Origin: an uncultured Bacilli bacterium | GTDB lineage: Bacteria > Bacillota_I > Bacilli_A > RF39 > UBA660 | Length of the DNA: 14,673 bases | Reading direction: 5' to 3' | NCBI GenBank assembly: GCA_947628325.1 | Contig: CANQZL010000015.1 | Coordinates: 1 to 14,673 of the forward strand | Shown here: piece after piece, positions 5,785-14,352 of the stretch | Position numbering within the stretch: the first letter of the stretch is position 1 | Layout: the number at the start of each line of letters is the position of its first letter | Translations under genes and position numbers: made by a program | The notes under the pieces: model-generated | Database searches by the model: none | Told to the model about the DNA's origin: nothing | What the model saw: the letters and a program-made list of their open reading frames with translations, nothing else

Positions 5785-7323
5785 ATGAAGAAAATTACTA
5801 TTACAATTAAAGATAATGCTTTAGAATTTAAGTATCGTACTAATAAACCAGTTGGCGAAAATCTTTTAAATACAAATGTTATTTCAAATAATGAGGTAAT
5901 TTTTAGTGACGAATATTTAGAAGAAAATTATAAAATAGTTGGATATTTTATTGCTGACTTGGATAAAATTAGAGAATTTAAAAATGTAATTGTCAGCAAT
6001 AATGAATTAGCAATGCTTGTTATTAAAGTAATTTTTGCCATTCCTAAAATTGAATGTTTTACTATTTTACAAGATGATAATTTATCTTATGAACTATGTG
6101 AAGCCATAACAAAAGCTAAAAATATTAAAAAAATCAGTTGTTATGGAATCCCAGAGTATATGATTGAACTTCTTGATCGCAATGGTATTAAAGTTGATTC
6201 GCGTAATGAAGTCTTATTTTCAAGTAATTTTACCGCTGAAAATAATTTAACATCTTTTTCAAAAATATATTACAAAACAAATATACGTTTTGGTGAATAT
6301 CTAATAGATAATGATATAGAAGATTTTAAATATTTTTGTAATATTAATAAATATTTAAAAGTTATTCATTTAGATAAGTATTCATTTAAAAATGTTAAAG
6401 TAATAAGTGATATACTTAAAAGATTTAAGAAAAAAAATATATTAATTCAAATACATGATGATTTAGATAATCCTGAAGAGGTAATTAATTTAAAAAATTT
6501 AAATAAAGAATTAAAAAGGAAAAAAATAAAACTATCTTTAGTTTACTCTAAAGATTATTTAGAAAAAAATTATTTAAGACAAGTAATATTTACTACACTT
6601 AAAGTTTGTTCTTTAATTATTGTTTGTATAATAGTATCTATCTTTGGATACATAATTTATAATAATTATCAATCTGAAATTAAAGTTGACAATATTAACT
6701 CAGATATAAAAGAAATACTAGATAATGAAACAAGTACAGAAGAAACAAATGTTATAGAACAAGATCTCTCTTATGAAAAATTAAAAGAAATTAATTCAGA
6801 TATTGTTGGGTGGATAACATTAAAAGACACAGAAGTTGATTATCCAGTAGTAAAAAGTGTAAATAACAACTATTATTTAAGGCATAATTTCTACAAAGAA
6901 AAAGATTTTAATGGTTGGGTTTTCATGGATTATAGAAATAATCCTAACTTAGAAGATGATAACACAATTATTTATGGTCATAATAGATTTACAAGTAATG
7001 TAATGTTTGGTACTTTACAAAGACTTAGAAAGAAAAATTGGTTTAGTGATGACGAAGAAAGAAATTATATTACTTTTAATACTTTAACAAATTCTCATAA
7101 ATGGCAAATATTTTCAGTATATAGCATAAAGGTTACTAGTGATTATTTGACTACTAATTTTGCTACTGCAGAAGAAAAGTTACAGTTTATTAAACTTATA
7201 AAAGATAGAAGTGAGATAAAATTTGATGTAGAAGTTAATGAAAATAGTAAATTATTAACTTTGTCAACTTGTTTAGATAATAACAGAAGATTAGTTGTAC
7301 ATGCTATTTTATTACCAGAATAA
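5785..7323 (+). CDS. Class B sortase with large N-terminal cytoplasmic domain
   Basis: A 512-residue membrane transpeptidase. Residues 1-265 are a hydrophilic domain of alternating strands and helices that I do not recognise; 266-292 is a transmembrane segment (VIFTTLKVCSLIIVCIIVSI); 293-325 is an acidic stalk; 326-512 is a class B sortase domain. Its hallmarks are INSDIVGWI, DYPVV, YYLRHNF, GWVFMDYRN, the catalytic His399 in IIYGHN, Cys496 in LTLSTC and Arg501/502 before LVVHAIL. The domain has the outside position needed to cleave a sorting motif and join the protein to cell wall. Ordinary sortases of this class are about 200-260 residues, so the N-terminal half is extra and faces the cytoplasm. 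The TPETG protein encoded divergently is the likely substrate. The giant gene starts 37 bp downstream with no terminator between. Confidence 0.92.
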   Translation: MKKITITIKDNALEFKYRTNKPVGENLLNTNVISNNEVIFSDEYLEENYKIVGYFIADLDKIREFKNVIVSNNELAMLVIKVIFAIPKIECFTILQDDNLSYELCEAITKAKNIKKISCYGIPEYMIELLDRNGIKVDSRNEVLFSSNFTAENNLTSFSKIYYKTNIRFGEYLIDNDIEDFKYFCNINKYLKVIHLDKYSFKNVKVISDILKRFKKKNILIQIHDDLDNPEEVINLKNLNKELKRKKIKLSLVYSKDYLEKNYLRQVIFTTLKVCSLIIVCIIVSIFGYIIYNNYQSEIKVDNINSDIKEILDNETSTEETNVIEQDLSYEKLKEINSDIVGWITLKDTEVDYPVVKSVNNNYYLRHNFYKEKDFNGWVFMDYRNNPNLEDDNTIIYGHNRFTSNVMFGTLQRLRKKNWFSDDEERNYITFNTLTNSHKWQIFSVYSIKVTSDYLTTNFATAEEKLQFIKLIKDRSEIKFDVEVNENSKLLTLSTCLDNNRRLVVHAILLPE

Positions 7324-7360
7324 ATATATATAATCTTTTTATTGATAAGGAGGGGCATTA

Positions 7361-10300
7361 ATGGATATAAATGAATTAAAAGATAAATTTGAAGAAATAA
7401 TACATTCTTATTTGTATAATAGTTCTACTCTATCAGAAGAAATGGAAAAAACTTTAGATAATATTAAAGAGTATTTAAAAAATAGTAAAACAGCTGTTGA
7501 AGATATTAGAGTTTTACTTAGTACAAAAAATAATGAAAATTATTTTGCTTATTATAAATATATTAAAGATTTTATAGTAGAGTTAGATATTTCTATAAAA
7601 TTAGAAATTCTTAATAAGCAAAATGAATATGAAGATATATTAAAAGATGAAGATATCTTATTAAATATTTGGAAATCATTAGATAATGAGGAAAAAGTAA
7701 ATTATTTAAATAATAAAAAGAATTATACAACAGAAGATATTTTACTTATTAATAAGAGTTTAAATGAAAATAATGAGTTTAGTACATATCTTTTACAAAT
7801 TATTTTAAAAGACAAAGAATTAAAAGATAAGATTGGGTCATTTACTATTAATCTTAATTGTTCAGATTCTTTACTTTCAATAATAGATCTTAATAACTAT
7901 GATGAATGTTTTATTTTATCTAGAGATTCTTATACAAACTTTTTATTAAAAAAATATAGAACTTTTGATGAATTTTTTGAATTATATGAAAATAATAAAA
8001 AAATATTTAATTTAATTAATAATAATAGTTTAGTATTTCCTAGTATAGATAATAATAAAATATATAACTTTTTAATTGAAAATCCTAATTTTATAGGAAA
8101 ATTTAATACTAAATATTTAGACTTATTAAATCTTATAGAAATTGATAAAATTAGTAAAATTAAAAATTTAGATAGTGATGCTTTTAGTAGTATTATTCAA
8201 AGACAATATAAGTTAGACAATGAAAATGCAAGTAAATATTTCACGGAAAATAATTTACTATTATGTCCTAAGCATAGTATTAATGTCTATCCTTTTGACT
8301 ATTTAGATGATAATCAGAAAAATAAAATATTTCAAACTTATAATCTCTTTAATAAATTTATAGATACTATTATGATAGAAGCAATTAATGACAATTTTTC
8401 AGAAGAAGATATTGTTAATATATTAAGAGATGATTCTTTTATAAATGATATGAGTTCATATGCTATAGAATTACTTATTAATAAACTTAGCTTTAAATCA
8501 GCATTTAATATGTTACAAAGAAAAATAATTTTTGATAGAATTAATAATTTACATATTAAAGTTGAAGATAAAGATTCTTTATTTATAAAAGGTTACTTAG
8601 AGAGTCCAGTATTAGTACATAAAACAGAACATAATATGTTGTATGAAATGTTAAAATTACTTAATGATGAAGATTTATATTATTATATTTCATTGCCTTA
8701 TATTATGAATAATTTAAGTTCATATGAAATAATTGGATTACTAATAGAAAAAAATATAAATATCCATAAAGTATTTGAAATAGAAGAAATAAAAAACAAA
8801 TTTAATACAATAGATATAGTTAATTTTATAGATAAATATTTTGAAAAAGAAATTGATTTAAGTATTTTTAAAAATAAAGATATTGTTTCAAAAATATTTA
8901 ACTTAAGTTATGAGGTAATTGATAATATTAATTTTGACGAAGTAAATTACTTATACGAAACGATTAGAATGAAAGCTATTTTGTCAAAACAAGAATATAA
9001 AGTAACTGTCTTAAGTTATAAATCTTGTTTAATAGCATATTTAGTTTTAGGACTTGAAGAAACTTTAAATTTAGTTAGCAATGGAAATATGAATTTGACT
9101 TTAAATGATGTCAAAAATTTACAATATGATATTGTTAATGAAAAGATTTTACTATTTAAGGAAAATAACTCAGCTATTTTTCAAAATATGGCAAAAAAAA
9201 TACTTAATAGTTTAAAGAAAATAGAACGTAATGATGATATTAATGAATTTGCTAAAAGTATTAGAAAAAATACTTATCTAGATAATATTATTTATCTAAT
9301 GTTAGATAATGGATATGATTCTTATAATAATATTGTTGAAAAGTTTTTTAATTATATAAAGTATGGAGATTATGACAACTATCATTTGAAGAAAGATATT
9401 TATGACTATGCAAATGGTTTTGTCTCCCTATTTATTAGTAATAAAGTTAACCAATATAATAATGAATTTGAAAAGATTATTTTAAAGAATTTTAGATTAA
9501 AAGAAAAGATTTTATATAACGAGAGAAAAAAACTTGGAAAATGCTTTCTTAGAGATCTTAAATTTAAACTATTTGTTAGATCTTTAACTGATCCTAATAA
9601 GGAATCATATTCTGCATACTATGAAGATAATTTTGATGTTAAATCAGTTAAAGAAAAATATATAGAATATTTGGCTAATAAAGATGTTGATTTCAATAGT
9701 ATTTTAGAACATGTTTTAACTCCTATAGTTAACGAAAGATTCGATAAAGAAAATTGTCTTAATAAACTTGGAATTATTAAACCTAAAAATACTGATATTT
9801 ATAATAAGTATTTAAATGATATTAAAAACGTTGATTTTCTTAATAACAAAATTGAAAATTATAAGAAAACATATAGTGAGATAGAAATATTAGCTATTAT
9901 GAATAGTATTTGTTATAAACAAGAACTAGGATTTAAAGTAAATAATAAATTTTTAAAAGAATTAACTAAATTATCTGATATTATTGATAATTTAGGAGGA
10001 GAAATTTATGTAGATAAATCTACTTTAAATTTTTTGTATAAAGATAATATTGATATATATAATATTGAAGAAATAATGGAATATAATAACTATTTAGATA
10101 TTTTAAATAATATTATCAATAAAACTTATAAATATGTAGATAAACATATTAGTACGGATAAAGTTCAAAATTCTTTTGCCCATGATTATTTTAAAGCTCT
10201 TAGTAATATTAATTGTATCTTCCCTATTACAAATAGATATTACGAACTAAAAAAGAGAGTTTTATCAATAAAAGATATTGAAAAAATATTTAAAGGATAT

Positions 10301-11530
10301 GATATAAGTAAATTTAAAACTTTAGATGAAAATTTAAAATATTTCTTATTTAATAAAAAGAATTTACTTATGGTGGTAGATGGATATTATGATGGAATAG
10401 TTGATAATCTTGGGACAATAATTTCCAACTGGGATAATATAATTAATTTTAGTAAAGAATTTGATGTTAATATAAATGATTTAACTTTAATAAAAGTAGA
10501 AAATATTTTAACTATGTTAAGCTTTAATAATAATCCTTTAGCTAAGATTTTTGAAAAATCCCTTGTAAAATCTATTTACGAAGATAGCTATTATATGATT
10601 GATGATTTAAATAGAAGAATAATGATGCTTATAAAATTATTTAAAGATTCCTTTAAAAGAGTTAAAAGTACAGTTCCTTATTTATCATATATAGAAGATA
10701 ATTATGAAATTAAAATTTTAGATAATTACAATCAAGATTCTTTTAAAACTATTAAGAATTCTTTATATAGAGTTGGATCTTTAGGAAATGACTTTTTACA
10801 TTACTCTATCTTAAATAAAAATGGAATACAAATTGGAGTATATAAAGATAATATATTAGTAGGCAAAATTTTAGGAGTAAGAAATGGTAATGCTGTTTAC
10901 TTAAATATTTTAGAAGGAGAAAAAGATTTACAATATAATGATATATTTAGAAACTTTGCTACAAGATTAATAAGTCTTACAAAAGAAGATAATGAATCTA
11001 TAGATTATGTTACTATTGTAAATAATGATATTTATAAAAGTAGAAATGGTTTAAATATTGATACAACTATTTGTCCTATAATAAATGATCCTATAAATAA
11101 AATTTTTAATGATTTTGAAAATTTTGCGAACAATGATTCTATATTAAATGCTGAAGATATATATACTAATTATGAAGATAATATTAGTACTTTGTTAGCT
11201 AATAGTGATATTGTTGATAAAAATAATTTTAAATTTTATGATGCCGAAGATAAATACTTAAGAAAAAGAAATGATGTTATTAAATTAAGTAATAATATTG
11301 GAGAAGAATATTTAAATAAGATAGATGCTATTATGTATTTATGTAAATTAGAAGATAATACTATAAATACTGATGTTCATTTAAGTATGATAAATACTAT
11401 ATATTTAGGAGATGACTTTGTATTATTTGTAACAGAAAAAAATAATTACTTAAAGTTTGTTCTACCTTATGATAGTAGAGCTATAAAAGAAGTTGAAATG
11501 ATTATAAAGAAAATAGAAGAGACAAATTAA
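7361..11530 (+). CDS. Giant (1389 aa) mostly helical protein of unknown function, sortase-linked
   Basis: I do not recognise this gene. The 1389-residue product has no signal peptide and no transmembrane segment, and is very rich in Asn, Lys, Ile, Asp and Leu with few cysteines, so it is probably cytoplasmic. About residues 1-1130 look like successive amphipathic helices, as in an alpha-solenoid. A strand-rich region follows (about 1133-1260), starting RVGSLGNDFLHYSIL and continuing VLVGKILGVRNGNAVYLNIL-like strands, then a helix and IDYVTIVNNDIY; this layout loosely resembles an acetyltransferase fold but no cofactor loop can be pointed to. A final segment (about 1270-1389) includes YDAEDKYLRKRNDVI. 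AGGAGG precedes the ATG by 7 nt. It shares the sortase transcript, so it may act on the cytoplasmic domain of the sortase or on its surface-protein pathway. The last codons lie inside a terminator hairpin. Confidence 0.85.
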   Translation: MDINELKDKFEEIIHSYLYNSSTLSEEMEKTLDNIKEYLKNSKTAVEDIRVLLSTKNNENYFAYYKYIKDFIVELDISIKLEILNKQNEYEDILKDEDILLNIWKSLDNEEKVNYLNNKKNYTTEDILLINKSLNENNEFSTYLLQIILKDKELKDKIGSFTINLNCSDSLLSIIDLNNYDECFILSRDSYTNFLLKKYRTFDEFFELYENNKKIFNLINNNSLVFPSIDNNKIYNFLIENPNFIGKFNTKYLDLLNLIEIDKISKIKNLDSDAFSSIIQRQYKLDNENASKYFTENNLLLCPKHSINVYPFDYLDDNQKNKIFQTYNLFNKFIDTIMIEAINDNFSEEDIVNILRDDSFINDMSSYAIELLINKLSFKSAFNMLQRKIIFDRINNLHIKVEDKDSLFIKGYLESPVLVHKTEHNMLYEMLKLLNDEDLYYYISLPYIMNNLSSYEIIGLLIEKNINIHKVFEIEEIKNKFNTIDIVNFIDKYFEKEIDLSIFKNKDIVSKIFNLSYEVIDNINFDEVNYLYETIRMKAILSKQEYKVTVLSYKSCLIAYLVLGLEETLNLVSNGNMNLTLNDVKNLQYDIVNEKILLFKENNSAIFQNMAKKILNSLKKIERNDDINEFAKSIRKNTYLDNIIYLMLDNGYDSYNNIVEKFFNYIKYGDYDNYHLKKDIYDYANGFVSLFISNKVNQYNNEFEKIILKNFRLKEKILYNERKKLGKCFLRDLKFKLFVRSLTDPNKESYSAYYEDNFDVKSVKEKYIEYLANKDVDFNSILEHVLTPIVNERFDKENCLNKLGIIKPKNTDIYNKYLNDIKNVDFLNNKIENYKKTYSEIEILAIMNSICYKQELGFKVNNKFLKELTKLSDIIDNLGGEIYVDKSTLNFLYKDNIDIYNIEEIMEYNNYLDILNNIINKTYKYVDKHISTDKVQNSFAHDYFKALSNINCIFPITNRYYELKKRVLSIKDIEKIFKGYDISKFKTLDENLKYFLFNKKNLLMVVDGYYDGIVDNLGTIISNWDNIINFSKEFDVNINDLTLIKVENILTMLSFNNNPLAKIFEKSLVKSIYEDSYYMIDDLNRRIMMLIKLFKDSFKRVKSTVPYLSYIEDNYEIKILDNYNQDSFKTIKNSLYRVGSLGNDFLHYSILNKNGIQIGVYKDNILVGKILGVRNGNAVYLNILEGEKDLQYNDIFRNFATRLISLTKEDNESIDYVTIVNNDIYKSRNGLNIDTTICPIINDPINKIFNDFENFANNDSILNAEDIYTNYEDNISTLLANSDIVDKNNFKFYDAEDKYLRKRNDVIKLSNNIGEEYLNKIDAIMYLCKLEDNTINTDVHLSMINTIYLGDDFVLFVTEKNNYLKFVLPYDSRAIKEVEMIIKKIEETN

Positions 11531-11550
11531 TCTCTTCTATTTTCTTTATA
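11503..11550. terminator. Bidirectional terminator, 20-bp perfect inverted repeat across both gene ends
   Basis: Bases 11503-11522 and 11531-11550 are exact reverse complements, with an 8-nt loop (CAAATTAA). The arms cover the last codons of both converging genes and the loop holds most of the two stop codons. T-rich stretches follow on both strands, so it should stop transcripts from both sides. Confidence 0.85.
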
Positions 11551-12624
11551 TATATTTTTAATAATATTAAAATTATTTATTAGTCTTTTATCTTTATTAT
11601 TTATTGATAATGCCATTTTTATATATTTAAATGCACTATAATATTTTTTGTTTTGATAACATGAAAATGATAATAAATCATATATAGTTTCATTCCAAGC
11701 TTTTTCTTCATTTATATAAGTATAACTTTTATCTTTTATTTTAAGGGCTTGTCTTAAATATTTTTCAGCATTGATATAATCTTTTAAACTATAATATAAA
11801 TAACCTATGTCAAAATATGGTTCTCTTAAATGTGGAGCTTCTTTAATAGACTTTTTATACCACATAATAGATTCTTCTATATAACCTTTACAATAGTAAC
11901 AAAAAGCAATATATCTCATAGAGGCACATCTTTCATCTTTCCAAGTAGCACTTGGTAAATTAAGATGCTTATGTAAAGTTGCTATAGCTTTATCATACTC
12001 TTTATAATACATATATTCTCTACCTAAATAATGAGTATTTCGATCATCATTTGGTTCTTCTTTGACAGATAATTCTAATAAAGGAAGATATGTATGACGA
12101 GTTTTTTTAATATCTTGATAGTGATTTAAAGTTATTTCAGGTATTAATATTTCTTTTTCTTTATCTGTACAAGACAATACTTCATGAACAGGATGAACCC
12201 ATATATAATTATTTCTAGTATGTATTTTATTTATGTAAAAAGTAGTACCAGGATGATTATTTTTATCAAAGCTCCAATTGTATAAATAACGTCCTCTTGT
12301 AGCATCATTTTGCCAATACTTTTCTAGAGCTTTTCGCCAACCAGGATTAAATCTTTCATCTAAGTCAGTACATATACATATATCACTATCTTTAGATACA
12401 TAAGATAATGATATATTTCTAGCTTTATCAAAACGCCAAGGATTAATAACTTGTTCATAAACTTTTATTTTTTTACATTCTTTTAATAATTCAACTGTAT
12501 TATCTGTAGAGCCTGTATCTAAAACTATTATTTCATCTGCTTCTTTCATAGATTCATACCATAACTTTACATTTTGATGTTCATCCTTACTTATGGCATA
12601 TACAGATATTTTATAATTTCTCAT
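11527..12624 (-). CDS. Family 2 glycosyltransferase with C-terminal TPR repeats
   Basis: A 365-residue protein. Residues 1-170 form a GT-A (GT2) domain: ISVYAISKDEHQNV at the start, VLDTGSTDNT (34-43) for the nucleotide-sugar site, and a DxD motif, Asp87-Leu-Asp89 in ICTDLDER, for the metal. WVHPVHE (142-148) lies further on. Residues about 195-350 hold four TPR-like helix pairs (for example RNTHYLGREYMYYKEYDKAI and LREPYFDIGYLYYSLKDY), which normally bind protein. The architecture resembles protein glycosyltransferases such as SunS, so a protein acceptor is plausible; sugar and target are unknown. No membrane segment. AGGTGAG lies just before the ATG. It ends by overlapping the giant gene tail by 4 bp, converging. 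Confidence 0.9.
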   Translation of the reverse strand: MRNYKISVYAISKDEHQNVKLWYESMKEADEIIVLDTGSTDNTVELLKECKKIKVYEQVINPWRFDKARNISLSYVSKDSDICICTDLDERFNPGWRKALEKYWQNDATRGRYLYNWSFDKNNHPGTTFYINKIHTRNNYIWVHPVHEVLSCTDKEKEILIPEITLNHYQDIKKTRHTYLPLLELSVKEEPNDDRNTHYLGREYMYYKEYDKAIATLHKHLNLPSATWKDERCASMRYIAFCYYCKGYIEESIMWYKKSIKEAPHLREPYFDIGYLYYSLKDYINAEKYLRQALKIKDKSYTYINEEKAWNETIYDLLSFSCYQNKKYYSAFKYIKMALSINNKDKRLINNFNIIKNIYKENRRD

Positions 12625-12644
12625 TTACTCACCTACTTTATTCT

Positions 12645-12673
12645 ATGATATTTTTTTATTTATATTAATCTAA
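12645..12673 (-). promoter_or_regulatory. Promoter of the glycosyltransferase gene
   Basis: On the minus strand TTAGAT and TATCAT are 17 bp apart, about 21 nt upstream of the start codon at 12624. The match is moderate. Confidence 0.4.
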
Positions 12674-12680
12674 AATATGA

Positions 12681-12686
12681 TATAAT
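12681..12686 (+). promoter_or_regulatory. -10 box of the CAP-protein gene promoter
   Basis: A perfect TATAAT preceded by TGA (extended -10). A weak TTTATA lies 16 bp upstream. The start would fall near 12693, some 16 nt before the ATG, and AGAGGGTG is the ribosome binding site. Confidence 0.6.
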
Positions 12687-12708
12687 TAAGAAAGTAGAGG
12701 GTGTCTTT

Positions 12709-14337
12709 ATGAAGTTAAAAAAAACGAAAAAAAAATTAACTTCTTTTAAAAAAACTGCTTTTTCTAAAATTGCAGATTTTTTTGATTTGAAAAATTATAA
12801 TGTACATAATCTTTTGATTACATTTATTACATTTATGATTTGTATTGCTACTATTTTATCTTTTTTAGGAATTATGATTGCTTTAAATTCAATATTTGAT
12901 AAGAATGAAAGTAAACTTAATTATGTTGTAGATGATGGAGTTAAATACATTGAAATAGAAGATGGATATATTAAAGAAGAATTAGTAATTGAAACTGGTA
13001 GTCCTCTACCAGAAATAAAAGATTATTTTAATGAAGGATATAACATTGCTAATGATTACAGTATTAGTTATTTTAAAGGCAATAAAGCAATTGAATTAAG
13101 TGATTTTACCTATCAAATAAATGGTGTATATTACTTAAAAGGTGTTGATACAATTGATGTTGTAATAAAAAATGGTAATGAATATGAAACTAAATTAACT
13201 ATTAATGATGAAACTCCTCCTCAGGTTGGACTTAAATCTTATACAATAGTTGAAGGAACAGAGTTAAATTTAAAATCTTTAGTAACAAGTTATTATGATA
13301 ATAGTCTTGTAAATGAATATTCAATAAAGTTTAAAGATGAATCTATAACTTCAACAAAAGATTTAAAACCAGGATCAAATAATATACCTATATTAATATG
13401 TGATATAAGTGATAATTGTTTTGAAGGTATTGCTTCATTAGAAGTTACTGAAGTAAAAAAAGAAGAAGATAAAGCAAAAAGTCACAATGAAATAAATCCA
13501 AATAAAGGTAATGGTTCTAGTGGTTCTGGAGGATCAGGCAGTTCTGGAGGATCTGGGGGAACTGGAAGTTCTGGAAATTCTGGTGGTAATGGTAGCTCTG
13601 GAGGATCTGGTAATTCGGGAGGATCTGGGGGTTCTACTAATAAAAATACAGGAAAGGGATTAGATATTACTTATGTCCCTACTCCACCTTTTAAAGTTTG
13701 TACTCCTGAAACTATTACGCAAAATGATTTTGACTATGTAGAAAACTATTATGGTACTACTATAACAACTCATTATGATAGTGTTGAATATAAAATCAAT
13801 TCTGATTGTTCTAAATCAATTATTAAATTTAGTGGTGCTAAAACACCAGTAGTTAAATATAATTATAATGTAAATACTAAAGCATTAGATTTATTAAGAG
13901 AAGCTAGAACTTATATGAATAATCAATTTTATATAAAATCTAAAAATAATATAATCAGTTTAGTTAATAGTAATAGAGCAAAAAATAATTTAGCACCTCT
14001 TTCTGAGAGCAATGTTTTAAATGAAATTGCAACTATTAGAGCAATTGAATTAGCATATTCTAATGTTTGGAGTCATATAAGACCAAATGGAAAGGTATGG
14101 AGCACTATTTGGGATGAGTATAGTACTGAAATAACTTATTTCTATAGAGCTGAAAATCTTCATAAAGTATACGGAACAGGAAGTGCTGAAAAAGCTGTTG
14201 AAGCTTGGATGAATTCTCAAGATCATAGAGTCAATATCTTAAGTGATAATTATACGAAAACAGGTGTTGGTATATATACATTTAACGGATATACATATAG
14301 AGTTCAGTACTTTTGGGGAGCAAAAAAAAGTGTATAG
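12709..14337 (+). CDS. Membrane-anchored extracellular CAP (SCP/PR1) domain protein with Ig-like segment
   Basis: A 542-residue surface protein. A Lys-rich cytoplasmic end (1-32) is followed by one transmembrane helix (about 34-60) with no signal cleavage site, so the rest lies outside. Next come a strand-rich region (70-165), a bacterial Ig-like segment (about 168-248, starting DETPPQVGLKSYTIVEG), a charged stretch, a Gly/Ser linker (269-309), a region with Cys331 and Cys367, and a C-terminal CAP domain (about 393-540). CAP features are IISLVNSNRAKNNLAPL, His456 in WSHIRPNG, Glu482 in RAENL, and AWMNSQDHRVNIL with His506. These match the family's His-Glu-His pocket. Bacterial CAP proteins of this type have no agreed function. 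There is no sorting motif. AGAGGGTG precedes the start. Confidence 0.92.
   Translation: MKLKKTKKKLTSFKKTAFSKIADFFDLKNYNVHNLLITFITFMICIATILSFLGIMIALNSIFDKNESKLNYVVDDGVKYIEIEDGYIKEELVIETGSPLPEIKDYFNEGYNIANDYSISYFKGNKAIELSDFTYQINGVYYLKGVDTIDVVIKNGNEYETKLTINDETPPQVGLKSYTIVEGTELNLKSLVTSYYDNSLVNEYSIKFKDESITSTKDLKPGSNNIPILICDISDNCFEGIASLEVTEVKKEEDKAKSHNEINPNKGNGSSGSGGSGSSGGSGGTGSSGNSGGNGSSGGSGNSGGSGGSTNKNTGKGLDITYVPTPPFKVCTPETITQNDFDYVENYYGTTITTHYDSVEYKINSDCSKSIIKFSGAKTPVVKYNYNVNTKALDLLREARTYMNNQFYIKSKNNIISLVNSNRAKNNLAPLSESNVLNEIATIRAIELAYSNVWSHIRPNGKVWSTIWDEYSTEITYFYRAENLHKVYGTGSAEKAVEAWMNSQDHRVNILSDNYTKTGVGIYTFNGYTYRVQYFWGAKKSV
13513..13635 (+). repeat. Gly/Ser linker coding repeats inside the CAP gene
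   Basis: Imperfect tandem copies of TCTGGAGGATCTGG-like units encode a low-complexity Gly/Ser/Asn linker. The stretch is much richer in G than its surroundings. Slippage could change its length in steps of three bases without breaking the frame. Confidence 0.8.
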
Positions 14338-14352
14338 TAATACACTTTTTTT
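14323..14352. terminator. Bidirectional terminator between the CAP and collagen-like genes
   Basis: A perfect 13-bp stem (A7-GTGTAT / ATACAC-T7) with a 4-nt loop. It includes the stop codon of the CAP gene and two bases of the stop codon of the minus-strand gene. T tracts of seven or more follow on both strands. Confidence 0.9.

Noticed and set aside
7143..7358. Open frame of 71 codons on the minus strand
   Set aside because: Antisense to the conserved catalytic end of the sortase; no family likeness.
13513..13635. CRISPR-like array
   Set aside because: The repeats are short, in frame and encode a Gly/Ser linker inside an intact gene; there are no spacers.
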